DNA of 62,108 nucleotides, taken from contig JAGYLU010000004.1 of assembly GCA_018400755.1 (NCBI GenBank), positions 1-62,108 of the forward strand, written 5' to 3'. Within the stretch, counting starts at the first letter, position 1. The number at the start of each line of letters is the position of its first letter. The position numbers and the translations under genes were made by a program. This document shows positions 27,567-36,508 of this stretch, piece by piece. The DNA is from Acholeplasmataceae bacterium (GTDB taxonomy: Bacteria; Bacillota_I; Bacilli_A; Acholeplasmatales; Acholeplasmataceae). Below the pieces are notes generated by a model, which searched no databases, was not told the DNA's origin, and worked only from the letters and a program-made list of their open reading frames with translations.

Positions 27567-28520
27567 ATGAAATTGAACCGCCATCTCAATCATGCTGAAG
27601 CCATCGCCCGACTGGTCGGCGTCCAGGATCGTAATCTGCTCGTGTTCAAACAGTATCTTGGTGTGCACGTGTCGGTTTTAGGATCCGAGATACACACCGA
27701 TGCCCCACTTGAACTACGCGCCCTTCTGGACGCTGTTTTTGACATATTGGCAGATCTGGCTGAACATCAGGTTCAGCTCTCTGAGCGCGATGTCATGTAT
27801 GTCATCAAGCTCGCTGAGAGAGATCAGCTCGATGGGGTCTTTGATCTTTACCGCAACCGTAAGAAAGTCCTAATCAATGATCAGGGACGGGCAATCTACC
27901 CCAAGACCTTCAATCAAAGGGATTATATCGAGGCGGTCAACAGACATGATCTGATCTTCGCGGTCGGACCGGCCGGTACCGGCAAAACGTATCTCGCGGT
28001 GGCCATGGCGGTCTCTGCCCTGAAAAATGGCAAGACCAAGAAACTGATTCTAACAAGGCCAGTGGTTGAGGCGGGAGAGAGTCTTGGATTTCTGCCTGGG
28101 GATCTGAAAGAGAAGATTGATCCCTATCTTGTGCCCCTTTATGACGCGCTTTATGAGATGCTTGGGGTGTCACAGACCAATCAGTTGCTTGAGAAAGGGA
28201 TCATCGAGATCGCACCGCTTGCCTACATGCGGGGGCGGACGCTAGAAAACGCGTTTGTCATCCTTGATGAAGCCCAAAATACGACAAAAGCCCAGATGAA
28301 GATGTTTTTGACCAGGCTTGGTTTCCAATCCAAAATGGTCATCACCGGTGATCCCAGCCAAACGGATCTACCCCGCGGGGAAGCCGCCGGATTGAACCCG
28401 GTCGTGACCTTGCTTGCCGATATGGATGATATCGCCATCATCAGATTCGACAAGCTTGATGTCATCAGACATCCTCTGGTCCAACGCATTCTTGAAAGGT
28501 ATGAAGCGGATGAACGTTGA
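27567..28520 (+). CDS. phoH: PhoH-family ATPase (YbeZ)
   Basis: A 317-residue PhoH-type P-loop ATPase, an RNA-associated protein usually paired with YbeY. Walker A GPAGTGKTYLAV lies at about residue 132, Walker B VILDEAQNTTKAQMK at about 232, and the TGDPSQTDLP sensor at about 258. A short KH-like N-terminal region precedes the ATPase. AAGGAG sits 8 bases before ATG. The adjoining ybeY gene overlaps its last codons, in keeping with their joint role in rRNA maturation and ribosome quality control. Confidence 0.94.
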   Translation: MKLNRHLNHAEAIARLVGVQDRNLLVFKQYLGVHVSVLGSEIHTDAPLELRALLDAVFDILADLAEHQVQLSERDVMYVIKLAERDQLDGVFDLYRNRKKVLINDQGRAIYPKTFNQRDYIEAVNRHDLIFAVGPAGTGKTYLAVAMAVSALKNGKTKKLILTRPVVEAGESLGFLPGDLKEKIDPYLVPLYDALYEMLGVSQTNQLLEKGIIEIAPLAYMRGRTLENAFVILDEAQNTTKAQMKMFLTRLGFQSKMVITGDPSQTDLPRGEAAGLNPVVTLLADMDDIAIIRFDKLDVIRHPLVQRILERYEADER

Positions 28521-28932
28521 TATCCATCGTCAGACAAGACAACTTAATCTTTGGGCTTCAAGAGTTGTCAAACACCTGTTTAAGACAATCGAAGACGATC
28601 AATCCATGGATCTCATCTTGGTTGACGATGAGACCATCAGACATCTGAACAAGACATACCGGCAGATTGACCGTCCAACCGATGTGCTGTCATTTCCAGA
28701 CGACACCCCAGACGCACCATCGCTTGGAGATGTCTTCATTTCAGTTGAGACCGCCAAACGACAAGCCAAGACACTCGGCCATTCCTTCGCAAGGGAAATC
28801 GGATTCTTGAGTGTGCATGGATACTTGCATCTGAAAGGGTATGACCATCACACCGAAGAAGAAGAGGCAAAGATGGTTGAAGCCCAGGAACGGATACTCA
28901 AAAACGCAGGACTTGAAAGGACTGTCAAATGA
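28510..28932 (+). CDS. ybeY: Endoribonuclease YbeY
   Basis: A 140-residue zinc-dependent RNase involved in 16S rRNA 3' end maturation. The hallmark HGYLHLKGYDHH lies near residues 100-111, providing three histidine zinc ligands. ATG 28510 has GAAAGG 10 bases upstream; ATG 28501 is an alternative. It overlaps phoH by 11 bases and cdd by 4 bases. Confidence 0.94.
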   Translation: MNVDIHRQTRQLNLWASRVVKHLFKTIEDDQSMDLILVDDETIRHLNKTYRQIDRPTDVLSFPDDTPDAPSLGDVFISVETAKRQAKTLGHSFAREIGFLSVHGYLHLKGYDHHTEEEEAKMVEAQERILKNAGLERTVK

Positions 28933-29333
28933 AATCACTAGAAGAAGCAAAGAAAGCCCGTCTCAGGGCGTATACACCCTACTCAAAGTTCAAGGTTGGC
29001 GCTGCCATTCTTTTGAAAGATGGCACAGTCGTTCATGGCGCGAACGTCGAGAACTCCTCTTATGGGCTCTCCAATTGTGCTGAACGAAGCGCGTTGTTTT
29101 CGCTTGTCAGCCAAGGCTATGACCCTAAAGATATCGTCTCGATGACGGTTGTCGCAAACGACACCAAGCCGGTGTCCCCGTGTGGGGCATGCCGGCAAGT
29201 CATGCATGAACTGCTTCCCAAAGAGGCCAAGATCATCCTCGCCAACACGGATGGAAAGACGCTGGAAATGACGAAAGATGCGCTTTTGCCGTATGCGTTT
29301 GTGATGGACGAGGTTCATGATGACGAACGGTAA
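28929..29333 (+). CDS. cdd: Cytidine deaminase
   Basis: A 134-residue homotetramer-type cytidine deaminase of pyrimidine salvage, converting cytidine to uridine. The zinc site CAERSA (about residue 54) with the catalytic glutamate and PCGACRQ (about 86) are both present. Its start overlaps the ybeY stop (ATGA) and its end overlaps era by 17 bases. Confidence 0.96.
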   Translation: MKSLEEAKKARLRAYTPYSKFKVGAAILLKDGTVVHGANVENSSYGLSNCAERSALFSLVSQGYDPKDIVSMTVVANDTKPVSPCGACRQVMHELLPKEAKIILANTDGKTLEMTKDALLPYAFVMDEVHDDER

Positions 29334-30210
29334 GACCGCGTTCATTGCGATTGTCGGACGGCCGAATGTCGGTAAGTCGACATTGATCAATGGCCTCGTG
29401 AACACCAAAGTCGCCATCACGAGTCCGAAACCCCAAACGACAAGAAACCGGATTACCGGGATTTTGACGGAAGCGGATCGGCAGTTTGTGTTTGTTGACA
29501 CACCAGGGATGCACAAAGGCAAAGACCTGTTGAACAAGCGCATTGACAAGACGGCGGTGAGTGCGTTGCAAGATGTTGACATCGCGCTCTTTGTCACGGA
29601 TCGGTTGATGGGTGCCGCTGAACGGCACATCATCCGCTATTTCGAACAATCACAGATTCCGGTCATCCTTGTCATCAACAAGATCGATTTGCTTGAAAAC
29701 AAAACAGAGATTGACCAGATCATCCTGTCTTACATCGGGGCTTACCCCTTTGATGCGGTGATTCCGGTATCCGCCAAAGATGGGACCCATGTCGAACGCA
29801 TCAAGGAAGCGGTCCTTCCCCATATGAGTGACAGTCCGTTCTTTTTCCCTGAAGACATGACAAGTGATCAGACCGAAAAGCAACGCATGGCGGAACTGAT
29901 CAGAGAGAAGATCCTTTATCATACCGAGCAAGAAGTCCCCCATGCGGTGGCGGTCCAGATTGAGATGATGGAAGAGAACAAAGAAGCGAACACCCTTGAT
30001 GTCTCTGCCCTTATCATTGTTGAAAGACCGACTCAAAAACAGATCCTGATTGGTAAGGGTGGCGAAAAGATGAAACGGATTGGCACCGAAGCCAGACGTG
30101 ACATCAACAAGCTCTTGAATGTCAAGATCCATCTCACCCTTTGGATCAAGATCAAAAAGGATTGGCGAAACCGACCGACTGATTTGAATGCGTTCGGTTA
30201 CGGTGACTGA
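29317..30210 (+). CDS. era: GTPase Era
   Basis: A 297-residue GTPase that binds the 3' end of 16S rRNA during 30S assembly. G1 GRPNVGKST (about residue 15), G3 DTPGMHKG (about 63), G4 NKIDL (about 126) and a C-terminal KH domain with GKGGEKMKRIG (about 247) are visible. Two adjacent ATGs (29317, 29320) could serve. The gene lies within the ybeY-cdd-era-recO arrangement typical of Firmicutes. Confidence 0.97.
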   Translation: MMTNGKTAFIAIVGRPNVGKSTLINGLVNTKVAITSPKPQTTRNRITGILTEADRQFVFVDTPGMHKGKDLLNKRIDKTAVSALQDVDIALFVTDRLMGAAERHIIRYFEQSQIPVILVINKIDLLENKTEIDQIILSYIGAYPFDAVIPVSAKDGTHVERIKEAVLPHMSDSPFFFPEDMTSDQTEKQRMAELIREKILYHTEQEVPHAVAVQIEMMEENKEANTLDVSALIIVERPTQKQILIGKGGEKMKRIGTEARRDINKLLNVKIHLTLWIKIKKDWRNRPTDLNAFGYGD

Positions 30211-30211
30211 G

Positions 30212-30865
30212 ATGGAAGGGTTGATCTATAAGGTCCAACCATATCGTGAACACGCCAGGATGTGCTTTCTTTACACACCACAAGGCAAGGTCACGCTGAT
30301 TGCCCAAGGGGCTCAGAAAATGGACCATCCTTATCGGGTCCTTGCCCAGTACATGACCAAAGTGTCTTTCAAAGACACGGATAAGTCAATCTCGACGTTG
30401 GCTGAAGGGAAGCTCATTGATGGCTACCAACGCATCAAAGATGACTTTCAGACCATGCGTCATGCCGCGGCCATCCTTGAGATCATCGACCGGATGGTGA
30501 CACCCGATCTTGATGCCAAAGCGGTTTACAAGCACGCGGTGATGGCACTTGACGCCCCACTGGTCAAGGAGGCAGCCTTATCATTTGCTTTCAAGATGCT
30601 CACCCCGCTTGGAGTTGGGTTATCGCTTGAGGCCGATGGCAGACCCGTCAAAGGGGTCAGTGCCGGACAGGGGCGTATCGTCTATGCCGGGATGTCCGAT
30701 CAGATTGACCTGGATGTCAAAGAAGCCATCGTCTTGCTCAAATTGATGAGACTGCCATATGATGCGCTTGAAGCACTTGATCTGACCATCTTCAAAAAAA
30801 TGATCGGATTCCTGCTCCGTTATGTCCAGATGCACCTCAATATCACAATCAAAACACTTGAATGA
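30212..30865 (+). CDS. recO: DNA repair protein RecO
   Basis: A 217-residue RecO, a recombination mediator that helps load RecA with RecR. An N-terminal OB fold opens with MEGLIYKVQPYREHARM, followed by an all-helical domain. No zinc-ribbon cysteine cluster is seen in the C-terminal part, so this is a short form (usual length about 240-260). ATG 30212 was chosen by homology to the family start; an in-frame ATG at 30188 within era lacks a ribosome site. Confidence 0.85.
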   Translation: MEGLIYKVQPYREHARMCFLYTPQGKVTLIAQGAQKMDHPYRVLAQYMTKVSFKDTDKSISTLAEGKLIDGYQRIKDDFQTMRHAAAILEIIDRMVTPDLDAKAVYKHAVMALDAPLVKEAALSFAFKMLTPLGVGLSLEADGRPVKGVSAGQGRIVYAGMSDQIDLDVKEAIVLLKLMRLPYDALEALDLTIFKKMIGFLLRYVQMHLNITIKTLE

Positions 30866-30879
30866 CACGAAGGGAATGA

Positions 30880-32256
30880 ATGCACATGGTGACACTTGAT
30901 CAACTTGTCCAATACGCGAAATCAACAGGATTCGTCTTTCAGGGCAGCGAACTCTATGGCGGACTCGCCAACACTTGGGACTATGGTCCTTTGGGCAGTC
31001 TATTGAAGAAAAACATCAAAGAGGCTTGGATCCAGAAGTTTCAGCGGGAAACCCCCTATAATGTCTTGTTAGACAGTTCCATTCTCATGAACAGTGACGT
31101 CTGGAAGGCCAGCGGCCATGTCGGTGGGTTCAGTGATCCTCTGACCGAATGCAAGTCATGTCATCAGCGCTTTCGGGCGGACCAATTGATTGCTGACCAC
31201 GACCACGATGTCAATCCTGATGGATGGTCCAATGAAACGATGGCTGAGTATTTGTTGACGCATCAAGTCAAGTGCCCTTCCTGCGGGGCCTTGGAGTGGC
31301 TTCCGATCAGAGCATTCAACATGATGTTTCAAACCTATCAAGGGGTTGTGCTTGAACAGGCAAACCAAATCTATCTCAGGCCGGAAACAGCCCAAGGCAT
31401 TTTCATCCATTTCAAGAACATCCAACGAACAACAAGACGAAAGATTCCTTTTGGCGTTTGTCAGGTTGGCAAGTCCTTCAGAAATGAGATCACCCCCGGC
31501 AACTTTATCTTCAGGACCCGTGAGTTCGAACAGATGGAACTCGAATTCTTTTGCAAACCAGGGACCGAACTCGAGTGGTTTTCAACGTGGAAGAATGCGT
31601 GTATGGACTGGCTGACAAATCTTGGAATCAATCGTGATTTGCTCGCCTTTGATGACCATAAGCCAGAAGCGTTGTCGCATTACTCGAATGCGACAACCGA
31701 TATCAAATTCAAGTTCCCATGGGGCTTTGATGAACTTTGGGGTATTGCCTCAAGAACGGATTTTGATCTGAATGCCCATCAGACGCATTCAAAGAACGAT
31801 CTTTCTTATCTTGATCCCGAGACCAACGAGAAGTATTTGCCTTATGTCATCGAGCCATCGGTCGGGGTCGAACGTCTCTTTCTCGCTTTCTTGTTGTCCG
31901 CATTGGATGAGGAGACGCTAGAAAGTGGTGACACCAGACAGGTTCTAAGGCTTCATCCTGCGCTTTCCCCATATAAAGTCGCGGTCTTGCCGCTGATGAA
32001 AAAAGCCCACGCCGAACAAGCCCAAGAAATCCACCAGATGATTTCAAAACACGTTGATGCCATCTACGATGAAACTCAGAATATCGGTAAACGTTACCGT
32101 CGACAGGACGCAATCGGGACGTATTTGTGTGTGACGGTCGATCACGAGACGGAACATGACCAAGCGGTCACGGTCAGAAACCGTGACACCATGGCGCAGG
32201 TTCGGGTGAAGATTGATGATCTGATTCCTTACATCCAGAAGGAGACGGACTACTGA
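30880..32256 (+). CDS. glyS: Glycyl-tRNA synthetase, single-chain type
   Basis: A 458-residue class II GlyRS of the alpha2 type (as in Mollicutes, Archaea and eukaryotes), not the alpha2beta2 form. Motif 2 FRNEITPGNFIFRTREFEQ lies at about residues 205-223, motif 3 with EPSVGVERLFLAFL at about 326, and a zinc-binding insertion has CKSCH (about 90) and CPSC (about 129). The anticodon-binding domain fills the last 110 residues. A GAAGGG site precedes the start. No T-box is seen before it. Confidence 0.96.
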   Translation: MHMVTLDQLVQYAKSTGFVFQGSELYGGLANTWDYGPLGSLLKKNIKEAWIQKFQRETPYNVLLDSSILMNSDVWKASGHVGGFSDPLTECKSCHQRFRADQLIADHDHDVNPDGWSNETMAEYLLTHQVKCPSCGALEWLPIRAFNMMFQTYQGVVLEQANQIYLRPETAQGIFIHFKNIQRTTRRKIPFGVCQVGKSFRNEITPGNFIFRTREFEQMELEFFCKPGTELEWFSTWKNACMDWLTNLGINRDLLAFDDHKPEALSHYSNATTDIKFKFPWGFDELWGIASRTDFDLNAHQTHSKNDLSYLDPETNEKYLPYVIEPSVGVERLFLAFLLSALDEETLESGDTRQVLRLHPALSPYKVAVLPLMKKAHAEQAQEIHQMISKHVDAIYDETQNIGKRYRRQDAIGTYLCVTVDHETEHDQAVTVRNRDTMAQVRVKIDDLIPYIQKETDY

Positions 32257-32281
32257 AGACCTTCAAACGAGGAGGGACGTC

Positions 32282-34039
32282 ATGATTGACAACAAAATCC
32301 TTGACGAGATCAATGACAAAGTCGACATTGTCTCTCTTGTCAGTGAGTATGTTGAACTGCACAAAGTCGGTAAGAACTATTCGGGTTTATGTCCCTTTCA
32401 CAATGACACCCATCCGAGTTTCTCGGTCTCACCTGAGAAGAACATCGCCAAGTGCATGTCATGTGGTGAAGGTGGACGACCCATCAATTTTTACCGTAAG
32501 ATCAAGAACATCTCTTTTGACCAGGCCGCATCCGAACTCGCAGAGCGGATTGGACTCACCATTGAGACGACAAAGAAAGCGACCGATCCCAACGAGAAGC
32601 GCTATCAGTTGATGGAGGAGGTCGCCCGGTTTTACCAGTTCAACCTGAAAAACAGCACGGCTGGCCATCAGGCCTTGACCTACCTGATGGGTCGGGGCAT
32701 GACCGATCAGCTCATTGATCATTTTCAGCTGGGATATGCGCCTTCCTATGGCGATACGCTCTATACGCTCTTGCGTGACAAGGGCCATGACACATCTGAT
32801 ATGATCGCGCTGGGCGTCGTCAAGCAAAACGACAAAGGGGATTACTATGACATGTTTTCGGAACGGGTGATTTTCCCGATTACCGATCCCAAAGGTCATG
32901 TCGTCGGTTTCTCCGGACGGACGTTGTCAAAGACCGATCAGATCAAATATGTCAACAGTCCCGAGACATCCATTTTCAAAAAAGGTCGTCTGCTCTATCA
33001 CTTTTTCGAAGCCTTGCCTGATATCCGACGGGAACGGCAAATCATCTTATTCGAAGGATTCTTCGATGTGATTGCCGCCTATGGGGCAGGTATCAAAAAC
33101 GGCGTCGCGACAATGGGAACCGCTCTGACCACCCAACACATCAGTCTGATCCGTGGGGTCACCAAGTCTCTGATCATCTCTTTTGATGGTGACAATGCCG
33201 GTTTGAAAGCCGCAGATGGCGTCATTGAGCCATTGATCAAGGGGGGACTGAAGACCGAGGTGATGGTCATCCCGGACCAGATGGACCCTGATGAGTTCAT
33301 CAGGGCATACGGCCCAGAGGCGTATGACAGACTATTCTCGGAACACGTGACCGATCCCTATGCGTTTCGCTATCATTATTACCGACACGGTCTTGATCTT
33401 CAGAATGCGAATGACTTGAAAGCGTTCAAAGACCGTGTGCTGAACATGCTTAGAAACGCGGATGTCACAATCGCGGAAATGTTTCGGAAGAAACTGGCCA
33501 AGGACCTTGAGATCGATGAATCAAGGATCACGATTCCTTCGAAGACGCCACCTAAGCGTACTGATCCGGTTGTCCTAGAGAAACCGGCCATGCCCGATCG
33601 ATATGAGAAAGCGGAACGGTACTTGTTGTTCGCGATGCTCACATCACGCGAGACATCCCTTTACGTCCAAGAGCAGCTCAAGACAACGGATTTTGTCAAT
33701 CACGTCACAGCTTTGCTCAGATTGCGGATTGAGACCTATTATGCAGGTCATGAGACCCTTGATGTTTACGCTTTTGTAGACACACTGCCAGAGAATGAAC
33801 GGACATTTCTGACCGAGGTTTTGTTCAAAGATCCGTTTTGGGTCAAACCGGTGGTCTATGATCAAGATGAGATTGACACCTATATCGGACTGGTCCGGGA
33901 TGTCAAGAAGAAACGACGGTTGAATGACATCCAGAACATCATCAAAGAGACGGTTGACCAACCGGTTGACCACACATTGATTGAGGAACGCGACCGGCTG
34001 CGCAAGGAACTCAAAACACGAACATCAGCCAAACACTGA
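32282..34039 (+). CDS. dnaG: DNA primase
   Basis: A 585-residue DnaG that makes RNA primers at the replication fork. The CHC2-type zinc finger (CPFHNDTHPSF...KCMSCG, about residues 38-63), Toprim domain with EGFFDVIAA (about 262) and the SFDGDNAG metal site (about 308), and a helicase-binding C-terminal domain (about 450-585) are present. GAGGAGGG precedes the start. The genes dnaG-rpoD form the classic macromolecular-synthesis pair here. Confidence 0.97.
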   Translation: MIDNKILDEINDKVDIVSLVSEYVELHKVGKNYSGLCPFHNDTHPSFSVSPEKNIAKCMSCGEGGRPINFYRKIKNISFDQAASELAERIGLTIETTKKATDPNEKRYQLMEEVARFYQFNLKNSTAGHQALTYLMGRGMTDQLIDHFQLGYAPSYGDTLYTLLRDKGHDTSDMIALGVVKQNDKGDYYDMFSERVIFPITDPKGHVVGFSGRTLSKTDQIKYVNSPETSIFKKGRLLYHFFEALPDIRRERQIILFEGFFDVIAAYGAGIKNGVATMGTALTTQHISLIRGVTKSLIISFDGDNAGLKAADGVIEPLIKGGLKTEVMVIPDQMDPDEFIRAYGPEAYDRLFSEHVTDPYAFRYHYYRHGLDLQNANDLKAFKDRVLNMLRNADVTIAEMFRKKLAKDLEIDESRITIPSKTPPKRTDPVVLEKPAMPDRYEKAERYLLFAMLTSRETSLYVQEQLKTTDFVNHVTALLRLRIETYYAGHETLDVYAFVDTLPENERTFLTEVLFKDPFWVKPVVYDQDEIDTYIGLVRDVKKKRRLNDIQNIIKETVDQPVDHTLIEERDRLRKELKTRTSAKH

Positions 34040-34051
34040 GGAGGCTATAAC

Positions 34052-35338
34052 ATGGATTTGGAAAAAACAATTGCCCAACTTGTCAAAAAAGCGGGAAAAG
34101 ACAAAATCTTGAATCAAAATGACGTTGTCAAGTTTGCGAAACCGGACAGCGACCTTTATTTCGAGATTGAACGCGCCCTGTTGAATGAGGATGTCGATAT
34201 CCTGACCGAAGAGGATCTTACGGAGGGGGGATTTGACGATGAGGACGTTGTCATCGGCGAAAGTGAACAGAGATTGGAATCTGATGACGACGATGAGGAA
34301 GAGACCGATCTTGATCTCGATGATTTTGAACCAGATGATTTGTCACTCTCTGGACTTGAGGTCGAAGAAGAGGAACTAGTCAACATCGACACCATGGCGT
34401 CAAACATCAAGATTGATGACCCCGTGAGGATGTATTTGAAAGAAATCGGTCAGATTCCCTTGTTGAACCAAGACGAGGAAAAGGATTACGCCGAAACGGT
34501 CTCGAATGGTCGATACGCCAAAGAACAGCTAGAGGAGATCGCCCAAGGAAACCTCATGCTTCCAGATGAGGACATCGAAGCGCTTCAGGATGCCCTTGAC
34601 CGCGCCAAGATCGCCAAAAACAAACTTGTTGAGGCCAATTATCGTCTCGTTGTCTCCATTGCCAAGAGGTACGTCGGACGCGGGTTGCTCTTCCTTGACC
34701 TGATCCAGGAAGGCAACATGGGACTGATGCGGGCGGTTGACAAATTTGATTATGAGAAAGGCTTCAAATTCTCCACCTATGCCACATGGTGGATCAGACA
34801 GGCCATCACCAGAGCGGTCGCCGATCAGGCACGTACGATCCGGATCCCTGTCCATATGGTTGAAACCATCAACAAGATGATTCGGATCCAGCGTCAACTG
34901 ATCCAGGATCTCGGACGCGAACCAACCCTTGAGGAAATCGCCAACAAGATGGGTATTACCGTTGAGAAAGTCCAGAACATCCAACGGATCGCCAAAGAAC
35001 CGATCTCCCTTGAAGCCCATGTAGGTGAGGAAGAAGATTCCTCTTTAGGCGATTTCATCAGCGATCCCAATGCCTTGACCCCACATGAGTTCATGCTGCA
35101 GGAAATGGTCAAGCAAACCCTTGACGAAGTCCTTGAGACATTGACCGACCGGGAAGAGAAAGTCCTTAGGCTCAGATATGGACTTTTCGATGGCAAGAAT
35201 CATACCCTTGAGGAAGTCGGCCGTGAGTTTGGCGTGACCAGAGAACGGATCCGCCAGATCGAAGCCAAAGCGCTTCGTAAGCTCAGAAGTCCTTCAAGAC
35301 AGAACAAACTACGCGAATTCTACTATGGCAAGAAGTGA
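34052..35338 (+). CDS. rpoD: Primary sigma factor (RpoD/SigA)
   Basis: A 428-residue housekeeping sigma factor. Region 1.2 begins at [17 protein letters not shown] (about residue 125); region 2 has [20 protein letters not shown] and [16 protein letters not shown] (about 190-260); region 4 ends with [19 protein letters not shown] very acidic stretch (about residues 50-115, many D and E in runs) lies between region 1.1 and 1.2. GAGGAGG lies 8 bases upstream of the ATG. It recognises the TTGACA/TATAAT and extended -10 promoters noted in this window, by inference. Confidence 0.97.
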   Translation: MDLEKTIAQLVKKAGKDKILNQNDVVKFAKPDSDLYFEIERALLNEDVDILTEEDLTEGGFDDEDVVIGESEQRLESDDDDEEETDLDLDDFEPDDLSLSGLEVEEEELVNIDTMASNIKIDDPVRMYLKEIGQIPLLNQDEEKDYAETVSNGRYAKEQLEEIAQGNLMLPDEDIEALQDALDRAKIAKNKLVEANYRLVVSIAKRYVGRGLLFLDLIQEGNMGLMRAVDKFDYEKGFKFSTYATWWIRQAITRAVADQARTIRIPVHMVETINKMIRIQRQLIQDLGREPTLEEIANKMGITVEKVQNIQRIAKEPISLEAHVGEEEDSSLGDFISDPNALTPHEFMLQEMVKQTLDEVLETLTDREEKVLRLRYGLFDGKNHTLEEVGREFGVTRERIRQIEAKALRKLRSPSRQNKLREFYYGKK

Positions 35339-35963
35339 TCGGATCCGTTTCCTCGCAAGCCTTCTCAAAGGCTTTGAGACAGTACTCGATGTTGGAAGCG
35401 ACCACGGGCTCGTTCTCAAGGAAGCCATCCTCACTTACGGGGTTACCCGCGGTATCGCCTCAGACATCCGCAAACAACCCCTCATGCAAGCAAGAAGGCA
35501 TCTCAAGGGATTGCCAGTGACCTTTGTCTTAAGCGATGGCTTCAAAGCCATCGAGGATGCCTTTGACTGTGCCGTCATCGCTGGCATGGGGGCGCATCTG
35601 ATTTCAGAGATCATGCAAGGCGCACCTTTAGATGATGCCGTCACGTATCTTTTGCAGGCCAATGAGAAGACCGATGTGCTCAGACGTTTTCTGAGCCAAA
35701 ACGGGTTTCAGATCATCGATGAGTTTGTCATCCATGACGGAAGATACTATGTCATCCTTCTTGTCAGAAGAGGCATCTGCCCATTGGATGAGGAAGAGAT
35801 CATCCTTGGTCCAATGCTTAAGACCAAAGCGTCATCAATCCCATATTATCAGTTCAGATCCAAAGTGCTTCAAAACATCATGACAACCGCCGATGAGGAG
35901 ACGAAGAGACGGTTGTCACCGGTTCTCGAGTTGTATGAGGGTGCAATTGCCCAAATGAGCTAA
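35325..35963 (+). CDS. trmK: tRNA (adenine(22)-N1)-methyltransferase
   Basis: A 212-residue SAM-dependent enzyme of the TrmK/YqfN family that methylates A22 in the tRNA D-arm. The SAM loop reads [12 protein letters not shown] (about residues 19-30), with [11 protein letters not shown] (about 86-96) matching the family. The start overlaps the end of rpoD by 14 bases, the same order as in Bacillus. There is no clear terminator after it. Confidence 0.92.
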   Translation: MARSDRIRFLASLLKGFETVLDVGSDHGLVLKEAILTYGVTRGIASDIRKQPLMQARRHLKGLPVTFVLSDGFKAIEDAFDCAVIAGMGAHLISEIMQGAPLDDAVTYLLQANEKTDVLRRFLSQNGFQIIDEFVIHDGRYYVILLVRRGICPLDEEEIILGPMLKTKASSIPYYQFRSKVLQNIMTTADEETKRRLSPVLELYEGAIAQMS

Positions 35964-36043
35964 GGTTTTGTCTATTTCTTTACTTTTTAGAAACAATTGA
36001 GTAAAATGAAGGAAAGAAACGATCGATGGACAAGGAGGCCTTT

Positions 36044-36478
36044 ATGAAAGAATATCAAATGCTCCAAAAACTTGACCGTGCACTGCAAAATTTTCGTCGT
36101 AGTGGCGTCTACAAGCGTATCTCCACGGCACTGAGTGATGCCGACATCATGGTTTTGTTCTGTGTCGACTTTTGTGATACGAATCAGCGGATGAAGCTCT
36201 CCGATGTCGCCAAGGTCCTCAAAGTCACGCTGCCAGCGGTGACGCACAAAGTCAATGATCTTGTGACCCAGGGTTACATCGTCAAGGAGACATCCACGAA
36301 AGATTTACGGGTCACGTTCATCAGACTCACCGATGAGGGCAAAGCTTACGTTGAAACCATCAGGGATGCGTATTACAAACCACTTGAGCAACTCGTTCTT
36401 CATTTGGGACCTGAGGATACTGAGGCTTTCATGGACATTTTAGAGAAAATCAACCAGATGGGAAAGATTCAGTTGTAA
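36044..36478 (+). CDS. MarR-family transcriptional regulator
   Basis: A 144-residue winged-helix MarR-type regulator. The DNA-binding helix pair is at about residues 50-80 (KLSDVAKVLKVTLPAVTHKVNDL), and the wing has KDLRVTFIRLTDEGKAY. AAGGAGG lies 5 bases before ATG 36044; an ATG at 36026 lacks a site. It precedes a heterodimeric ABC exporter by 30 bases, the usual layout for a drug-responsive repressor of an efflux operon, so it probably controls these genes and itself. A TTTACT/TAAAAT pair upstream (35979, 36002) may be its promoter. Confidence 0.9.
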   Translation: MKEYQMLQKLDRALQNFRRSGVYKRISTALSDADIMVLFCVDFCDTNQRMKLSDVAKVLKVTLPAVTHKVNDLVTQGYIVKETSTKDLRVTFIRLTDEGKAYVETIRDAYYKPLEQLVLHLGPEDTEAFMDILEKINQMGKIQL

Positions 36479-36508
36479 TCTTTCCTTTTCATTAGGAAGA
36501 AGGCTTGT

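Noticed and set aside
28983-29633. Long minus-strand open reading across cdd and era (216 codons)
   Set aside because: It is antisense to two conserved enzymes with intact motifs; composition is that of a reverse-complement shadow.
35979-36005. TTTACT/AGTAAA inverted repeat as a MarR operator
   Set aside because: The half-sites are only six bases and 15 apart, and each coincides with part of a promoter box; chance explains it.
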